Of a stretch of 64,000 bases of DNA, positions 48,262-57,667 are shown piece after piece; position 1 is the stretch's first letter; the number at the start of each line of letters is the position of its first letter. This DNA is from Litorivicinus sp. (GTDB taxonomy: Bacteria > Pseudomonadota > Gammaproteobacteria > Pseudomonadales > Litorivicinaceae): the NCBI GenBank assembly GCA_018401755.1, contig JAGYKJ010000005.1, positions 248,001-312,000 of the forward strand, written 5' to 3'. The translations under genes and the position numbers were made by a program. The notes beneath the pieces were generated by a model that ran no database searches, was not told where the DNA came from, and saw only the letters and a list, made by a program, of their open reading frames with translations.

Positions 48262-48972
48262 ATGGCATCCTTGACCCTATTGGGTTTTGGGTCTGAAGGC
48301 TGGGGTGATGAGCTGCTACTTGGAGCACTCATCACCTTAGCACTCGCAATCTGTTCGGTGGTTGTTGGCCTCACCATTGGAGGGCTGCTCGCAGCGCTTA
48401 AGTTACAACCCTGGCGTGTCGGGCGCGGCATTGCACATGGCATCACCCTCGCGTTTCGTGGGACTCCTGAATTCCTCATTATTCTGATTGTGTTTTTTGG
48501 TCTGGATCATGCGGTGAATTCGATGCTCGCTGCACTCGGATCGAGCCAGACGATCTCCACGCCAAAGTTCTGGGCAGCAACGCTCGCACTGGGATTGATT
48601 TTTGGTGTCTATGCATCAGAGGTCTTCAAAGGAGCTTTTCACGCAGTCTCCCGCGGGCATCTGGAAGCCGCAGATGCACTGGGAATGGGGTGGTGGCTCA
48701 AACTGCAGTTGATCCATATTCCGCTCATGTGGCGTCATGCGCTGCCTGGATTAATGAACCTCTGGTTGGTATTACTGAAGGACACGTCACTCGCGGCTGT
48801 GATTGCCCTGGATGAACTCTTACGCACTGCAAAAGTTGCCGGGGAAAGCGAGCGCGAACCATTTTTATTCTTCCTGGCCGCGGGTGTCTTGTACCTTGCG
48901 ATGACCGCTCTGAGCGAGCGTTTCCGTCAACTGCTCAGTGACCGCACTGCACTTGTGACACGGACCAGTTGA
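48262..48972 (+). CDS. Polar amino acid ABC importer, permease 1
   Basis: 236 residues, HisQ/ArtQ-like. About five hydrophobic helices, with the family start ELLLGALITLALAICSVVVGL and the EAA loop EAADALGMGWWLKLQLIHIP that contacts the ATPase subunit. It overlaps the second permease by four bases. Confidence 0.92.
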   Translation: MASLTLLGFGSEGWGDELLLGALITLALAICSVVVGLTIGGLLAALKLQPWRVGRGIAHGITLAFRGTPEFLIILIVFFGLDHAVNSMLAALGSSQTISTPKFWAATLALGLIFGVYASEVFKGAFHAVSRGHLEAADALGMGWWLKLQLIHIPLMWRHALPGLMNLWLVLLKDTSLAAVIALDELLRTAKVAGESEREPFLFFLAAGVLYLAMTALSERFRQLLSDRTALVTRTS

Positions 48973-49760
48973 TGGACACGCTCATTCACGACATCGGGTT
49001 CTGGATCACAGAACTGCATTTTACCTTCGGTGAGACAGTCTGTACCCCATTGGGTGGGTTACTGCCCACAGCGATAGATCGATATTGTCCACGATTTATC
49101 GATGGGGCCTTGACCACCTTCGAACTGGTTGCTCTCGCACTTGTGCTCGCATTCGGACTGGCTCGACTCTTGGTGGCACGCTATTGGCTATCTGGCCCGT
49201 GGGTACGCAGAGCCATCGATGGCTATCGGTGGGTCTTTCAGGGTACGCCGCTGTTGATACAACTGTGGATTCTGTATTTCGGGCTCGCACAATTTGATGT
49301 ATTGCGGGACTCGATGGCTTGGATCATTTTAAGCAGCGGATGGTGGGTTGGCCTCTTCACACTGGTTCTAAACTCAGCAGCCTATCAAACGGCCATTCTC
49401 GTGGGCGCCCTTGCGAATCTCCCTGATGGGCAGCGAGAAGGCGCACTAGCCTTGGGTCTCTCGCCACGGCAAGCCTATCGCCGGATCTTGTTTCCTCAGG
49501 CAGTTCGCGCAGCCTGGCCCAGCTTGGCAAATGAAGGAATTTTGCTCTTAAAGGCCAGTGCGCTGGTTAGCACCATTACAGTCTTAGATCTGATGGGCCA
49601 TGCGCGCACGGTGTTCTCGCGCAGTTACGACCTCAGCGTCTATGGGTATGCGGCCTTCCTCTATATTGGCTTGACCGCACTCATGACCTTGCTCGCCTTT
49701 GCCATCCGGAAGTATGCGTTTCGACAACTCCCAGGGGACCCTTGGTTTGAGCGCCGCTAA
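48969..49760 (+). CDS. Polar amino acid ABC importer, permease 2
   Basis: 263 residues, HisM/ArtM-like, with the EAA loop EGALALGLSPRQAYRRILFP and the GTPLLIQLWILYFGLAQF segment. It is the last gene of the importer operon: its stop abuts the stop of the convergent phosphoribosyltransferase gene, so no ATPase gene follows. The ATP-binding subunit must be encoded elsewhere or shared with another importer. Confidence 0.92.
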   Translation: MMDTLIHDIGFWITELHFTFGETVCTPLGGLLPTAIDRYCPRFIDGALTTFELVALALVLAFGLARLLVARYWLSGPWVRRAIDGYRWVFQGTPLLIQLWILYFGLAQFDVLRDSMAWIILSSGWWVGLFTLVLNSAAYQTAILVGALANLPDGQREGALALGLSPRQAYRRILFPQAVRAAWPSLANEGILLLKASALVSTITVLDLMGHARTVFSRSYDLSVYGYAAFLYIGLTALMTLLAFAIRKYAFRQLPGDPWFERR

Positions 49761-50327
49761 TCAATTACGGTATTGCGCTCGGGCTTCCTGCTCATCGACT
49801 TCAATCGGCCCACCAACCGCCGCATCACGCTCGTGCGCACGAATGTCACGAGCATCCCACGGATAATCCACCCAGACATCTTCAATGTCTTTACCGACGA
49901 ACACATGCTTGACGGAAGCTGGAAACTCAGCCTTCTTGGGCTTCAATTTGTTGTGCATCACAAACACACCGATTTCAGACGGTGCTTCTTGAAGGAGCTC
50001 TTCAATAGCGTAGGCCAATGTGGTCCGCTCATCATCAACCTCATCCACCAACAGCACCCGCTTACCCGTAATCATGTGATTCACGCCCTCGACCCATTGC
50101 AACTTGTGCGGTGTCTCGCTCGGAGGTTGATCCGGATGATAGCGGGCCAGTGAGATGGCAATCAGGGGCTTTTCGACATAAGTCCGTAAAATGCGTGCTG
50201 GAATAAAGCCGCCACCGCCAATGGCGAGAATCACATCGAAGCGAAAATCACTGGCAATAATTTGCTGCGCACCTCGCGCAATGGTGTCGTGCAAATCCGC
50301 ATAAGAAAAACGTAAACGTGCGCTCAT
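49761..50327 (-). CDS. Phosphoribosyltransferase (hypoxanthine/xanthine type)
   Basis: 188 residues of the type I PRTase fold. The PRPP-binding motif is RVLLVDEVDDERTTL, and DVILAIGGGGFIPARIL supplies the PPi loop region. Relatives salvage hypoxanthine, guanine or xanthine, but some are annotated only as phosphoribosyltransferase; the acidic C-terminal tail (VGGPIEVDEQEARAQ) is not diagnostic. It stands alone on the minus strand, ending next to the amino acid permease. Confidence 0.85.
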   Translation of the reverse strand: MSARLRFSYADLHDTIARGAQQIIASDFRFDVILAIGGGGFIPARILRTYVEKPLIAISLARYHPDQPPSETPHKLQWVEGVNHMITGKRVLLVDEVDDERTTLAYAIEELLQEAPSEIGVFVMHNKLKPKKAEFPASVKHVFVGKDIEDVWVDYPWDARDIRAHERDAAVGGPIEVDEQEARAQYRN

Positions 50328-50363
50328 TCGAAGTCTCCAAGCACAAAGTCCGAGGATACACGG

Positions 50364-50738
50364 TCATTGCGCTGGCGGCGATCCCTGCAATTGTTGCCGC
50401 AACCCTTGCAGGTCACTGACTAAGTCCGTCGCCGCATCACGTTGCTGGATCAGATACGCCTTCCGAGTTGCATGATCGACCCCTTCTGGACGAAACCCCA
50501 CTAACCAATCACCAGCCCGCTGCAATGCACGCTCGATTGGCTGCCGCTCGGTTCCTTGCAATCGATTCAACTCAACCACGAGGACATCCGTCACTAATTT
50601 CATTTCCGACATCTGATATGTGATCTCAGCGAACAAACGCTCTTCAACAGAATCCTCAGACTCTGGCAAAAAAGTGGCAATAATCGATCCAACCACCAAT
50701 GCCAAACCGATCACCCAACCCATCCGCTGTAACTGCAT
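50364..50738 (-). CDS. Small single-helix membrane protein, unknown
   Basis: 124 residues from the ATG at 50738, which has AGAGGG seven bases upstream; longer forms run into the divergent maeB leader. One N-terminal membrane helix (MGWVIGLALVVGSIIATFL) is followed by a soluble helical domain rich in Leu, Glu and Arg (VTDVLVVELNRLQGTERQPI; DAATDLVSDLQGLRQQL). No motif or family that I recognise. It lies 36 bases upstream of the phosphoribosyltransferase on the same strand. Confidence 0.6.
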   Translation of the reverse strand: MQLQRMGWVIGLALVVGSIIATFLPESEDSVEERLFAEITYQMSEMKLVTDVLVVELNRLQGTERQPIERALQRAGDWLVGFRPEGVDHATRKAYLIQQRDAATDLVSDLQGLRQQLQGSPPAQ

Positions 50739-50816
50739 GCGTTTCCCTCTCGCGCGCAACAATAAAAGCGTTACACTAGCCGAAATTGCCCCTGCAACAA
50801 ATTGGAAATGATTTCT

Positions 50817-53093
50817 ATGTCTAACGATCTTCGCGAAGCAGCCCTCCGTTACCACCGCACCAGCCCTGCCGGAAAACTGGAGATCATCCCCACCAAACCC
50901 ATGGCGACTCAGCGGGATTTGGCACTTGCCTACTCGCCCGGCGTTGCCTATGCCTGCATCGAGATCGCCGAAAATCCACTCGCTGCCGCTGAACTCACAG
51001 CGCGCGCCAATCTCGTTGCCGTGATCACCAATGGGACCGCAGTCCTTGGCCTCGGAGCCATTGGACCGCTTGCCGCTAAGCCAGTGATGGAAGGGAAAGC
51101 CGTTCTGTTTAAGAAATTTGCCAACATTAATTCGATTGATCTCGAAGTCGATACCACCGATGTGGATCGATTCTGCGATGTCGTGAGTGCGTTAGAGCCC
51201 TCCTTCGGCGGGATTAATTTGGAGGACATCAAGGCCCCGGAGTGCTTTGAGATCGAAGCTCGGTTGCGCGAGAAAATGAACATTCCAGTGTTCCATGATG
51301 ATCAGCACGGAACGGCAATTGTTGTCGGCGCGGGCATGATTAACGCCTTGCGCTTAATTAACAAAGAGATCGGGAGTATCCGATTGGTCTGCTCAGGGGC
51401 CGGTGCAGCCGCTTTGGCTTGCCTGAATATGCTGAAAACATTGGGGCTTAAGCACGAGAATATTATCGTCTGTGATCAGCACGGCGTGATTTATAAAGAT
51501 CGCCCACAAACGACCGACAAGTACAAAGGGCAGTATGCACAGGATACAGCGTATCGCACCCTCGCCGATGCGTTAGTCGGCGCAGATGTCTTCCTCGGCC
51601 TCTCGGTACCCGGGGTCGTCACGGCAAAAGAACTCGCAACCATGGCGGATCAGCCAATTATTTTTGCTTTGGCCAACCCAACCCCAGAAATCATGCCCGA
51701 TGAAGTCAAGGCAGTGCGTCCCGACGCTCTGATTGCCACAGGGCGATCGGATTATCCAAATCAGATCAATAATGTCTTGTGCTTTCCCTTCTTGTTCCGA
51801 GGAGCACTGGATTGTGGTGCCACCATCATCAATGAAGAGATGAAAGCTGCTTGCGCGCAAGCGATTGCAAGCATGGTACATACACCGGCATCCGACGAAG
51901 TGCTCTCTGCCTACCAAGGGGAGCAACTGACCTATGGTCCTGAGTATCTGATTCCTAAGCCTTTCGATCCCCGTCTGATCATGGAAATCCCACCAGCGGT
52001 GGCGCGTGCTGCGGAGGCCTCTGGCGTTGCGCTTCGACCCATCAGCGATTTTGATGCTTACCGCGATGAGTTAAGTCGCTTCGTATTCCGCTCCAGCATG
52101 CTGATGAAGCCCATGTTTGACGCCGCCCGGTCGACACGTCGCCGCCTAGTGCTTGCGGAAGGCGAGGGTGGAAAGATGCTCCAAGCCTGCCAATTGATCG
52201 TGTCAGAAGATCTTGCTGATGTCACCTTGGTGGGCCGAGTCCATGTGATTGAAGAGAAAATCAAATCCATGGGGCTCAGTATCCGTCCAGGAGTCGACTT
52301 TCAGATCGTCGATAACCTGGATGACAGCGTGATGACGCAACTTGGAGAGGACTATCATCAACTCATGGCACGCCAGGGCATGCCGCCTAAGGCCGCCCAG
52401 ACACGTGTCCGCGCCAACACCACCGTAGTTGCCTCGATGCTCTTAAAACGCGGTGATGCCGACGCCATGCTGTGTGGGACGTTTGGATCATTCAGCAAGC
52501 ACTTACAACTGACCGAAGAGATTCTGGGAAAGCGGAATGACAGTGGCGTCATGGCAGCTTTGTCAGTGTTAATCCTGCCAACGGGCACACTCTTTATTGC
52601 CGATACACACGTCAATATCAACCCGAATGCAGAGGAGTTGTGTGAAATCGCGAAGTTGGCATCAGATGAAATCCGTCGCTTCGGAATCATGCCAAAAATC
52701 GCGTTCTTGTCTCACTCAAACTTTGGATCAGCATCCACCGACAGCGCACGTAAGGTGCGGGCTGCGACAACGCTCTTCCAAACCCGCTATCCGGAGCTTG
52801 AAGCGGACGGAGAGATGCATGCCGATGCCGCTTTAGATGAAAAAATTCGCTTGGATCTGCTGCCAGAAACCACGCTCACAGGGACTGCCAACTTGCTGAT
52901 TTGCCCGAACCTCGATGCCGCGAATATTGCTCGCAATTTGTTAAAGGTGCTTGGAGGCGGTGTCACTGTTGGGCCGATCATGCTGGGTCTAAACCAAGAA
53001 GCCCATGTAACTGCCGCATCCAACACCCCACGAGGCATCTTCAACATGGCCGCTGTGGCATTGGCCAACGTCAATCGTGGCGAAGTCAGCTAA
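50817..53093 (+). CDS. maeB: NADP-dependent malic enzyme, MaeB type, with phosphotransacetylase-like domain
   Basis: Oxidatively decarboxylates malate to pyruvate, giving NADPH. 758 residues from ATG 50817 ([14 protein letters not shown]), nine bases after GGAA; ATG 50808 is also in frame. The N-terminal two-thirds is the malic enzyme ([55 protein letters not shown]). From about residue 430 an acetyl/phosphate transferase-like domain follows, which in this family is regulatory and binds acetyl-CoA. With aceA and mdh it completes the malate node seen in this window. Confidence 0.95.
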   Translation: MSNDLREAALRYHRTSPAGKLEIIPTKPMATQRDLALAYSPGVAYACIEIAENPLAAAELTARANLVAVITNGTAVLGLGAIGPLAAKPVMEGKAVLFKKFANINSIDLEVDTTDVDRFCDVVSALEPSFGGINLEDIKAPECFEIEARLREKMNIPVFHDDQHGTAIVVGAGMINALRLINKEIGSIRLVCSGAGAAALACLNMLKTLGLKHENIIVCDQHGVIYKDRPQTTDKYKGQYAQDTAYRTLADALVGADVFLGLSVPGVVTAKELATMADQPIIFALANPTPEIMPDEVKAVRPDALIATGRSDYPNQINNVLCFPFLFRGALDCGATIINEEMKAACAQAIASMVHTPASDEVLSAYQGEQLTYGPEYLIPKPFDPRLIMEIPPAVARAAEASGVALRPISDFDAYRDELSRFVFRSSMLMKPMFDAARSTRRRLVLAEGEGGKMLQACQLIVSEDLADVTLVGRVHVIEEKIKSMGLSIRPGVDFQIVDNLDDSVMTQLGEDYHQLMARQGMPPKAAQTRVRANTTVVASMLLKRGDADAMLCGTFGSFSKHLQLTEEILGKRNDSGVMAALSVLILPTGTLFIADTHVNINPNAEELCEIAKLASDEIRRFGIMPKIAFLSHSNFGSASTDSARKVRAATTLFQTRYPELEADGEMHADAALDEKIRLDLLPETTLTGTANLLICPNLDAANIARNLLKVLGGGVTVGPIMLGLNQEAHVTAASNTPRGIFNMAAVALANVNRGEVS

Positions 53094-53102
53094 GGTGATC
53101 AG

Positions 53103-53123
53103 CCGGCCCTGTTACAGGGTCGG
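53103..53123. terminator. Hairpin between convergent maeB and LysR gene
   Basis: CCGGCCCTG (53103-53111) pairs with CAGGGTCGG (53115-53123) around TTA, nine pairs with one wobble. No T run follows on either strand, so its strength as a terminator is uncertain; position between two gene ends supports the role. Confidence 0.4.
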
Positions 53124-53128
53124 TGTCC

Positions 53129-54019
53129 CTACAGCACGATGGTACTAACCAGAAAATCGATCAGAACCCGTGTTTTTAAGGGCAAGTGGCGGCTGTTCGG
53201 AAATACCGCATACAGTCGCCGGATGGGAACCACGCGATGCGTGGGTAACACGACCAAAAGCTCCCCTCGTGCAATTTCCTGTTCAATCATAAACCGTGGC
53301 AGGGTAATGACGCCGAGCCCAGCCAGAGCAAAAGCCAGCATCATCTGATCATTGTTTGAGGAAATTCGACCCTGACAAATGATTGTCTCCGGATCCCCCT
53401 GATCGCGTTGTAACGTGAGCCGCGATCGACCGGATTCCGACACATAATGGATGTAAGGCATCTTGGTGATGTCGTCAGGTATTTCAGGCATCCCGTAGCG
53501 CGCAACCAGGGCAGGGCTCGCGACAACCGCCAGGGGGACATCCGCAATCCGACGCGCAATTAAACTGGAATCCTCAAGATGACCAATACGTAACGCCAGA
53601 TCAAACCCTTCTGCAACGAGATCCACAAATCGATCAGAGAGCTCCAAATGCAGTCCAATTTCAGGGTAGCGGGTGGCAAATTCACTTAAGGGCTCTTTCA
53701 GTAGTCGTTGCGACAAGGCGACCGGTGCGGAAATACGCAGCATCCCTTCCGGCTTCGCCTTGCGGCCGGCCAACAACTCGCCGACCTCCTCCAAACCCTC
53801 CACCAAGGGCGCTGATCGTTCAAATAGATAACTTCCTTCGTCGGTCAGACTTAATTGACGTGTTGTCCGATGGAACAAACGCACTCCCAAATCTGCTTCC
53901 AAGCGCTGCACTTGTTTACTGACTGCCGAGCCAGTCATGCCCAAACGACGCGCTGCTTCGGCAAAACTGCCATGCTTCGCCACGGCCACAAAAATTGGAA
54001 CGCGCGATAATCGATCCAT
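53129..54019 (-). CDS. LysR family transcriptional regulator
   Basis: 296 residues. The N-terminal winged helix-turn-helix is SFAEAARRLGMTGSAVSKQVQRLE, followed by a periplasmic-binding-protein-like effector domain (EGMLRISAPVALSQRLLKEP; FDLALRIGHLEDSSLIARRI). LysR genes of this kind often sit divergent from a DoxX or pirin gene, and here the divergent neighbour is a decayed DoxX-like sequence. Its target may thus be lost, or lie elsewhere. Confidence 0.92.
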   Translation of the reverse strand: MDRLSRVPIFVAVAKHGSFAEAARRLGMTGSAVSKQVQRLEADLGVRLFHRTTRQLSLTDEGSYLFERSAPLVEGLEEVGELLAGRKAKPEGMLRISAPVALSQRLLKEPLSEFATRYPEIGLHLELSDRFVDLVAEGFDLALRIGHLEDSSLIARRIADVPLAVVASPALVARYGMPEIPDDITKMPYIHYVSESGRSRLTLQRDQGDPETIICQGRISSNNDQMMLAFALAGLGVITLPRFMIEQEIARGELLVVLPTHRVVPIRRLYAVFPNSRHLPLKTRVLIDFLVSTIVL

Positions 54020-54127
54020 CTAATTCATTCCATTTGGTTACTAATATTCCCCTAATAAACTGTATTTAAGTCGTTTTTGTCAAGATATAGACTGCATACG
54101 TGGTCAGACAGGAGGCGACACAGGGCA

Positions 54128-54403
54128 ACATCCGACGCACTCACCCTACTTCGGCGCACCGTTGGGACTATTCTCGTGACCCATGGATGGTTTAAGCACT
54201 CGATTGTTACGATGGCTGGGAATTTCCCGCTGTCTTGGTTGTACTCGCCCTGGTCATCGGCTTGGCGGGCCCTTGGGCATTTGTATTGGACCGCACCGAG
54301 GGTGTTCGCAAGCGCTTCACGAATCAACCCAACCCCCCTGACTCAGCCTCTGGCACCGCCACACTCGGTATCCACACCGGATGCCCTAGGGCGCTGTCCT
54401 AAG
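54128..54403 (+). pseudogene. Remnant of a DoxX-family membrane protein gene
   Basis: The 323 bases between the LysR and SDR genes hold a decayed gene. A first piece, from about 54128, reads SDALTLLRRTVGTILVTHGW, like the start of DoxX proteins, behind AGGAGG at 54110-54115 but with no ATG. After position 54200, in another frame, DGWEFPAVLVVLALVIGLAGP and then WAFVLDRTEGVRKRF resemble the DoxX C-terminus. The central 70 or so residues are missing and the frame is shifted. The final part overlaps the SDR 3-prime end. Confidence 0.5.
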
Positions 54404-55128
54404 GGCACAACCACCGCGTGATTCCAATCCAAGACAGCACCAGACTCTGCTGGCGTCAGTGTCTGAATGACGGACCATAAATAGTTCGCTGCTTGAGTTG
54501 GTGTGAACAAGTGGTCCGGTGACACCGCTTTTTGAAAGGGTTTCGACAATTCGGTATCAACGGTCCCCGGATGCAAACCGACCACCACCGCCTGCGGGTT
54601 CGTGCGCCCGAGCTCAAGTGCCAGGTTCCGCGTTAACATATTCTGAGCCGCCTTACTGGCCCGGTAACTATGCCATCCCCCCAGTCGATTATCGCCAATC
54701 GAGCCAACCCGCGCGGATAGTGTGGCGATGACAATGGGCTCGCGATGCTTTAGCACCGGATAGAGGGCTTTGAGCCATAAAAATGGCCCGATACAATTTA
54801 GATCCATGACCTGATGAAAGGATGCGCGCGACAGCTCAGAGAGCTTCTTCTCTGGGGCAATCCCACGCGATAGATCTGTCAGGAGCCCCGCTGTGGTCAC
54901 CACGAGATGCAGCCGATCGCACCAAGACATCACTGTCTTGGCAGCCCGATCAATACTTTCATCAGAGGTGAGATCCAGTGGCACAGACCGAGTCACACCA
55001 TCGACATCTTGGAGCTGCCATTGACCGCGTGCTGCCAGAATCACCTGATCATACATCCGAGAATCGATCACGGTTTGAGCGAGCGCTGACCCCACTCCAC
55101 CTGACCCCTGAATCAACGCAGTCCGCAT
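54343..55128 (-). CDS. Short-chain dehydrogenase/reductase
   Basis: 261 residues with the Rossmann glycine motif QGSGGVGSALAQ (usually TGxxxGIG), the NAG-like VTTAGLL, and the catalytic Ser-Tyr-Lys set in SARVGSIG and SYRASKAAQ. The ATG at 55128 is preceded by an in-frame GTG at 55131. Substrate unknown; a C-factor-like SDR is closest in form. It follows the ABC-2 permease by four bases. The last 60 bases extend past the conserved core into the DoxX remnant, suggesting a 3-prime end altered by that deletion. Confidence 0.87.
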   Translation of the reverse strand: MRTALIQGSGGVGSALAQTVIDSRMYDQVILAARGQWQLQDVDGVTRSVPLDLTSDESIDRAAKTVMSWCDRLHLVVTTAGLLTDLSRGIAPEKKLSELSRASFHQVMDLNCIGPFLWLKALYPVLKHREPIVIATLSARVGSIGDNRLGGWHSYRASKAAQNMLTRNLALELGRTNPQAVVVGLHPGTVDTELSKPFQKAVSPDHLFTPTQAANYLWSVIQTLTPAESGAVLDWNHAVVVPLGQRPRASGVDTECGGARG

Positions 55129-55132
55129 CACA

Positions 55133-56146
55133 TCACCACTTAAAGAGGCGTGTACTCAGCCCCATTCCAACCACACAAAATCCCAATAAGACCGCCAGAT
55201 TGGGGGCGATCTCCAACAGTCCTGCATCGTCAAGCATCACTGCACGAGCCGCATCCAACATGTGTGTTAACGGTAACGTGGCAGCGATCCACTGCACCCA
55301 ATCAGGTGACCCCTCCAGAGAAAACCACACTTCTGACAGCAAGAGCATGGGAAAGGTCAGCGCATTAAGTAACCCATCTGCAAATTCTTTACTCTCCGTC
55401 CGACTGGCGATCGCCAAGCCCATGGTAATCATCGACAATGCACCGATCAGCGCGATCAACACCAGCAGCCAAATGCTCCCCACCATTTTGTAGTCCAACA
55501 CCACATTGGTCCCAACAAATACAATGGTTGATGCAGACAGGGTCACCATCAAGCGACTCATGACCTGTGCGGATAGAAACTCAAACTTCGTAAGAGGGGT
55601 CGCTTTCAAACGTTTCAAGTAACCTGCTTGACGGTACCGAACCACAACGTAACCCACTCCCCACAGTGCGCTGTACATCATATTCATCCCCAAAATTCCG
55701 GGGATCACCCAGTCGATGTAACGAATCCCGTCACCTTCGGTTCGACCGGAAATCAGGGGTCTGGACTCGGAGAATTTCAACAGTTGTTCAGTCAACGCGC
55801 CAGCCGCTGAGTAGCCATTAATCCAGTAACGAACTTCGCCCTCTGCCACAGCGATGACCATATCGGTCTGCTGCCGCGCCAATCGATCGAGCGCACGAGT
55901 TGTCTCGGTCGCATCGACCGTATCCACACCAGGGAAATCAAGTAACGCCGGCCGCGCATCGTGCGCACCCAGATAGGTAATCGAGAAAATCCCCGTTGGT
56001 GGGCCAGAAAATACCACTGCCAGCGCCAACACAATCAGAATGGGAAAGACCAGATTCCACCCAAAACTGGCGCGATCACGCAGATATTCGAGATTTCGGG
56101 CCTTAAAGACCGCCCATACCCGTGTCACCGACCGACGTATCGTCAT
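55133..56146 (-). CDS. ABC-2 type exporter, permease
   Basis: 337 residues: an N-terminal helix (WNLVFPILIVLALAVVFSG), a large extracytoplasmic loop, and five C-terminal helices including YIDWVIPGILGMNMMYSALWG and ALTFPMLLLSEVWFSL. This is the YhhJ/DrrB-like ABC2_membrane group that exports drugs or lipids. It overlaps the ATPase gene by four bases. Confidence 0.9.
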   Translation of the reverse strand: MTIRRSVTRVWAVFKARNLEYLRDRASFGWNLVFPILIVLALAVVFSGPPTGIFSITYLGAHDARPALLDFPGVDTVDATETTRALDRLARQQTDMVIAVAEGEVRYWINGYSAAGALTEQLLKFSESRPLISGRTEGDGIRYIDWVIPGILGMNMMYSALWGVGYVVVRYRQAGYLKRLKATPLTKFEFLSAQVMSRLMVTLSASTIVFVGTNVVLDYKMVGSIWLLVLIALIGALSMITMGLAIASRTESKEFADGLLNALTFPMLLLSEVWFSLEGSPDWVQWIAATLPLTHMLDAARAVMLDDAGLLEIAPNLAVLLGFCVVGMGLSTRLFKW

Positions 56147-56877
56147 ACTGCCGCCTCCGGCGCATCTAGCCGCTCACCAGTCAACGATAAAAACAGAGCA
56201 TCGAGGGTCTCAACACCCGCCTCAGCCAATAACGCAGTAGGGGATCCGTGTCTTAGGATTGCGCCATGCGACAGAATAATCAGGTCATCACAGAGCACTT
56301 CAGCTTCTTCCATGTAGTGGGTCGTCAGCACCAGCGTCCGTCCTTCTGCTTTCAAGCGTTGCACCACATCCCAAACATCACGTCGTGAGCGCGGATCTAA
56401 GCCAGTGGTTGGTTCATCAAGGAAGACAATTTCTGGATCATGCACCAAGGCCAAAGCCAACAGCAGTCGCTGACGCTGACCTCCGGACAATCGTCGGGTA
56501 TCGCGATGGAGAAAATCCTTGAGCTGGAACGCATCGACCAGCGTTTGCATCGGCAATGGGTGGTCATAAAATGCTGAGAACAGCTTCAAATTGTCAAAGG
56601 GCGTCAAAAAATCCTGGAGGGCAGTCGCCTGGAACTGGATCCCAATTCGATCTTGATAGTCAGATGGGACAGGGCCACCCCGATAGTGGATCGCGCCAGA
56701 TGACGGTGGTGTCATGCCCTCAATCATCTCGAGCGTCGTTGTTTTGCCCGCACCATTCGGACCCAATAGCCCAAAGCACTGGCCTTCGAGAATCTGAAAA
56801 CTCAGCGCATTGACCGCAAGCACATCGTCATATTGCTTGCTCACAGAATTCAGCGCCAGGATTGGGATCTCAACCAT
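56143..56877 (-). CDS. ABC-2 type exporter, ATP-binding subunit
   Basis: 244 residues from ATG 56877 (MVEIPILALNSVSKQY). Walker A LGPNGAGKTTT, Q-loop GIQFQATAL, signature LSGGQRQRLLLALAL, Walker B IVFLDEPTTGLD and H-loop LTTHYMEEA are all intact. It overlaps the iclR stop by eight bases and the permease start by four. Confidence 0.93.
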   Translation of the reverse strand: MVEIPILALNSVSKQYDDVLAVNALSFQILEGQCFGLLGPNGAGKTTTLEMIEGMTPPSSGAIHYRGGPVPSDYQDRIGIQFQATALQDFLTPFDNLKLFSAFYDHPLPMQTLVDAFQLKDFLHRDTRRLSGGQRQRLLLALALVHDPEIVFLDEPTTGLDPRSRRDVWDVVQRLKAEGRTLVLTTHYMEEAEVLCDDLIILSHGAILRHGSPTALLAEAGVETLDALFLSLTGERLDAPEAAV

Positions 56878-57667
56878 GGAGCCAGTACTCAGGCCGTACG
56901 CCACCTAACACATCGGTTGCACGCGCAGCGGCTTCAATCACCGCCTGCCCATGGGAGTTGAGCGTCGGCGCATCCACGCGGACCCGGGGTCCGGAGACGC
57001 TCAATGCGCACACCACCTCGCCAAATTCGTTAAACACGGGCGCGGCCACACACTGCATACCCATGACATGCTCTTCCCGATCGTACGCGCACCCCACCTT
57101 ACGGACCGAGGCCAATTCACGAATCAGCGCCGACTTGGCAGTCAAGGTGTGACGAGTGACTGCTGTAAAGGCTTGTCGATCAATCAAAGGCGCCTGCTCA
57201 TCCGCTGGTAGCGCAGCCAGCAAGGCTTTGCCAGCACCTGACGCATATAACGGGACACGGCTCCCCAGTGCCGCCACCATCCGCATCAAGTGAGTACTCT
57301 CCACCTGCGAGACAAACAACGCTTGATGCTTCGAGAGAATCGCGAGATTGACTGTCTCGCCCGTCACGTCTGCCAGATCCACCATCAACGGCCGAATTTG
57401 ACTGACGTAGTCTCGCGACCGAATGAAGGCATTCCCCACCCGAAACCCAGCAACGCCAATCCGCCAACGGCCTGTATCTGTTTCGCACACCAGATATTCC
57501 AGCGCTTCCAAAGCGGTTAATAAGCGGTGCACTGTGGAAGGCGCCATGGCTGTTGCCTCGGCAATCTCAACCAAGGTCAAACCACGCCGACTTTTGGCGC
57601 AAGCGTTCAGAATCGATAACCCGCGCACCAGGGTTTTCGACTGCCCAGAGAGTGCTTCGTCCGTCAT
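56870..57667 (-). CDS. IclR family transcriptional regulator
   Basis: 265 residues from the ATG that overlaps the recJ stop by four bases. N-terminal winged helix-turn-helix (GLTLVEIAEATAMAPSTVHRLL) and C-terminal effector domain (LYASGAGKALLAALP; FNEFGEVVCALSVSGPR). IclR regulators control aromatic, acetate or quorum-signal metabolism. Being inside a run recJ-iclR-ABC-SDR, it may control the exporter and SDR that follow. Confidence 0.92.
   Translation of the reverse strand: MTDEALSGQSKTLVRGLSILNACAKSRRGLTLVEIAEATAMAPSTVHRLLTALEALEYLVCETDTGRWRIGVAGFRVGNAFIRSRDYVSQIRPLMVDLADVTGETVNLAILSKHQALFVSQVESTHLMRMVAALGSRVPLYASGAGKALLAALPADEQAPLIDRQAFTAVTRHTLTAKSALIRELASVRKVGCAYDREEHVMGMQCVAAPVFNEFGEVVCALSVSGPRVRVDAPTLNSHGQAVIEAAARATDVLGGVRPEYWLHG

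Noticed and set aside
54077-54421. 114-residue plus-strand frame between the LysR and SDR genes taken as a gene
   Set aside because: Only its first third resembles DoxX; the remainder is out of frame with the conserved C-terminus, so a remnant is a better description.
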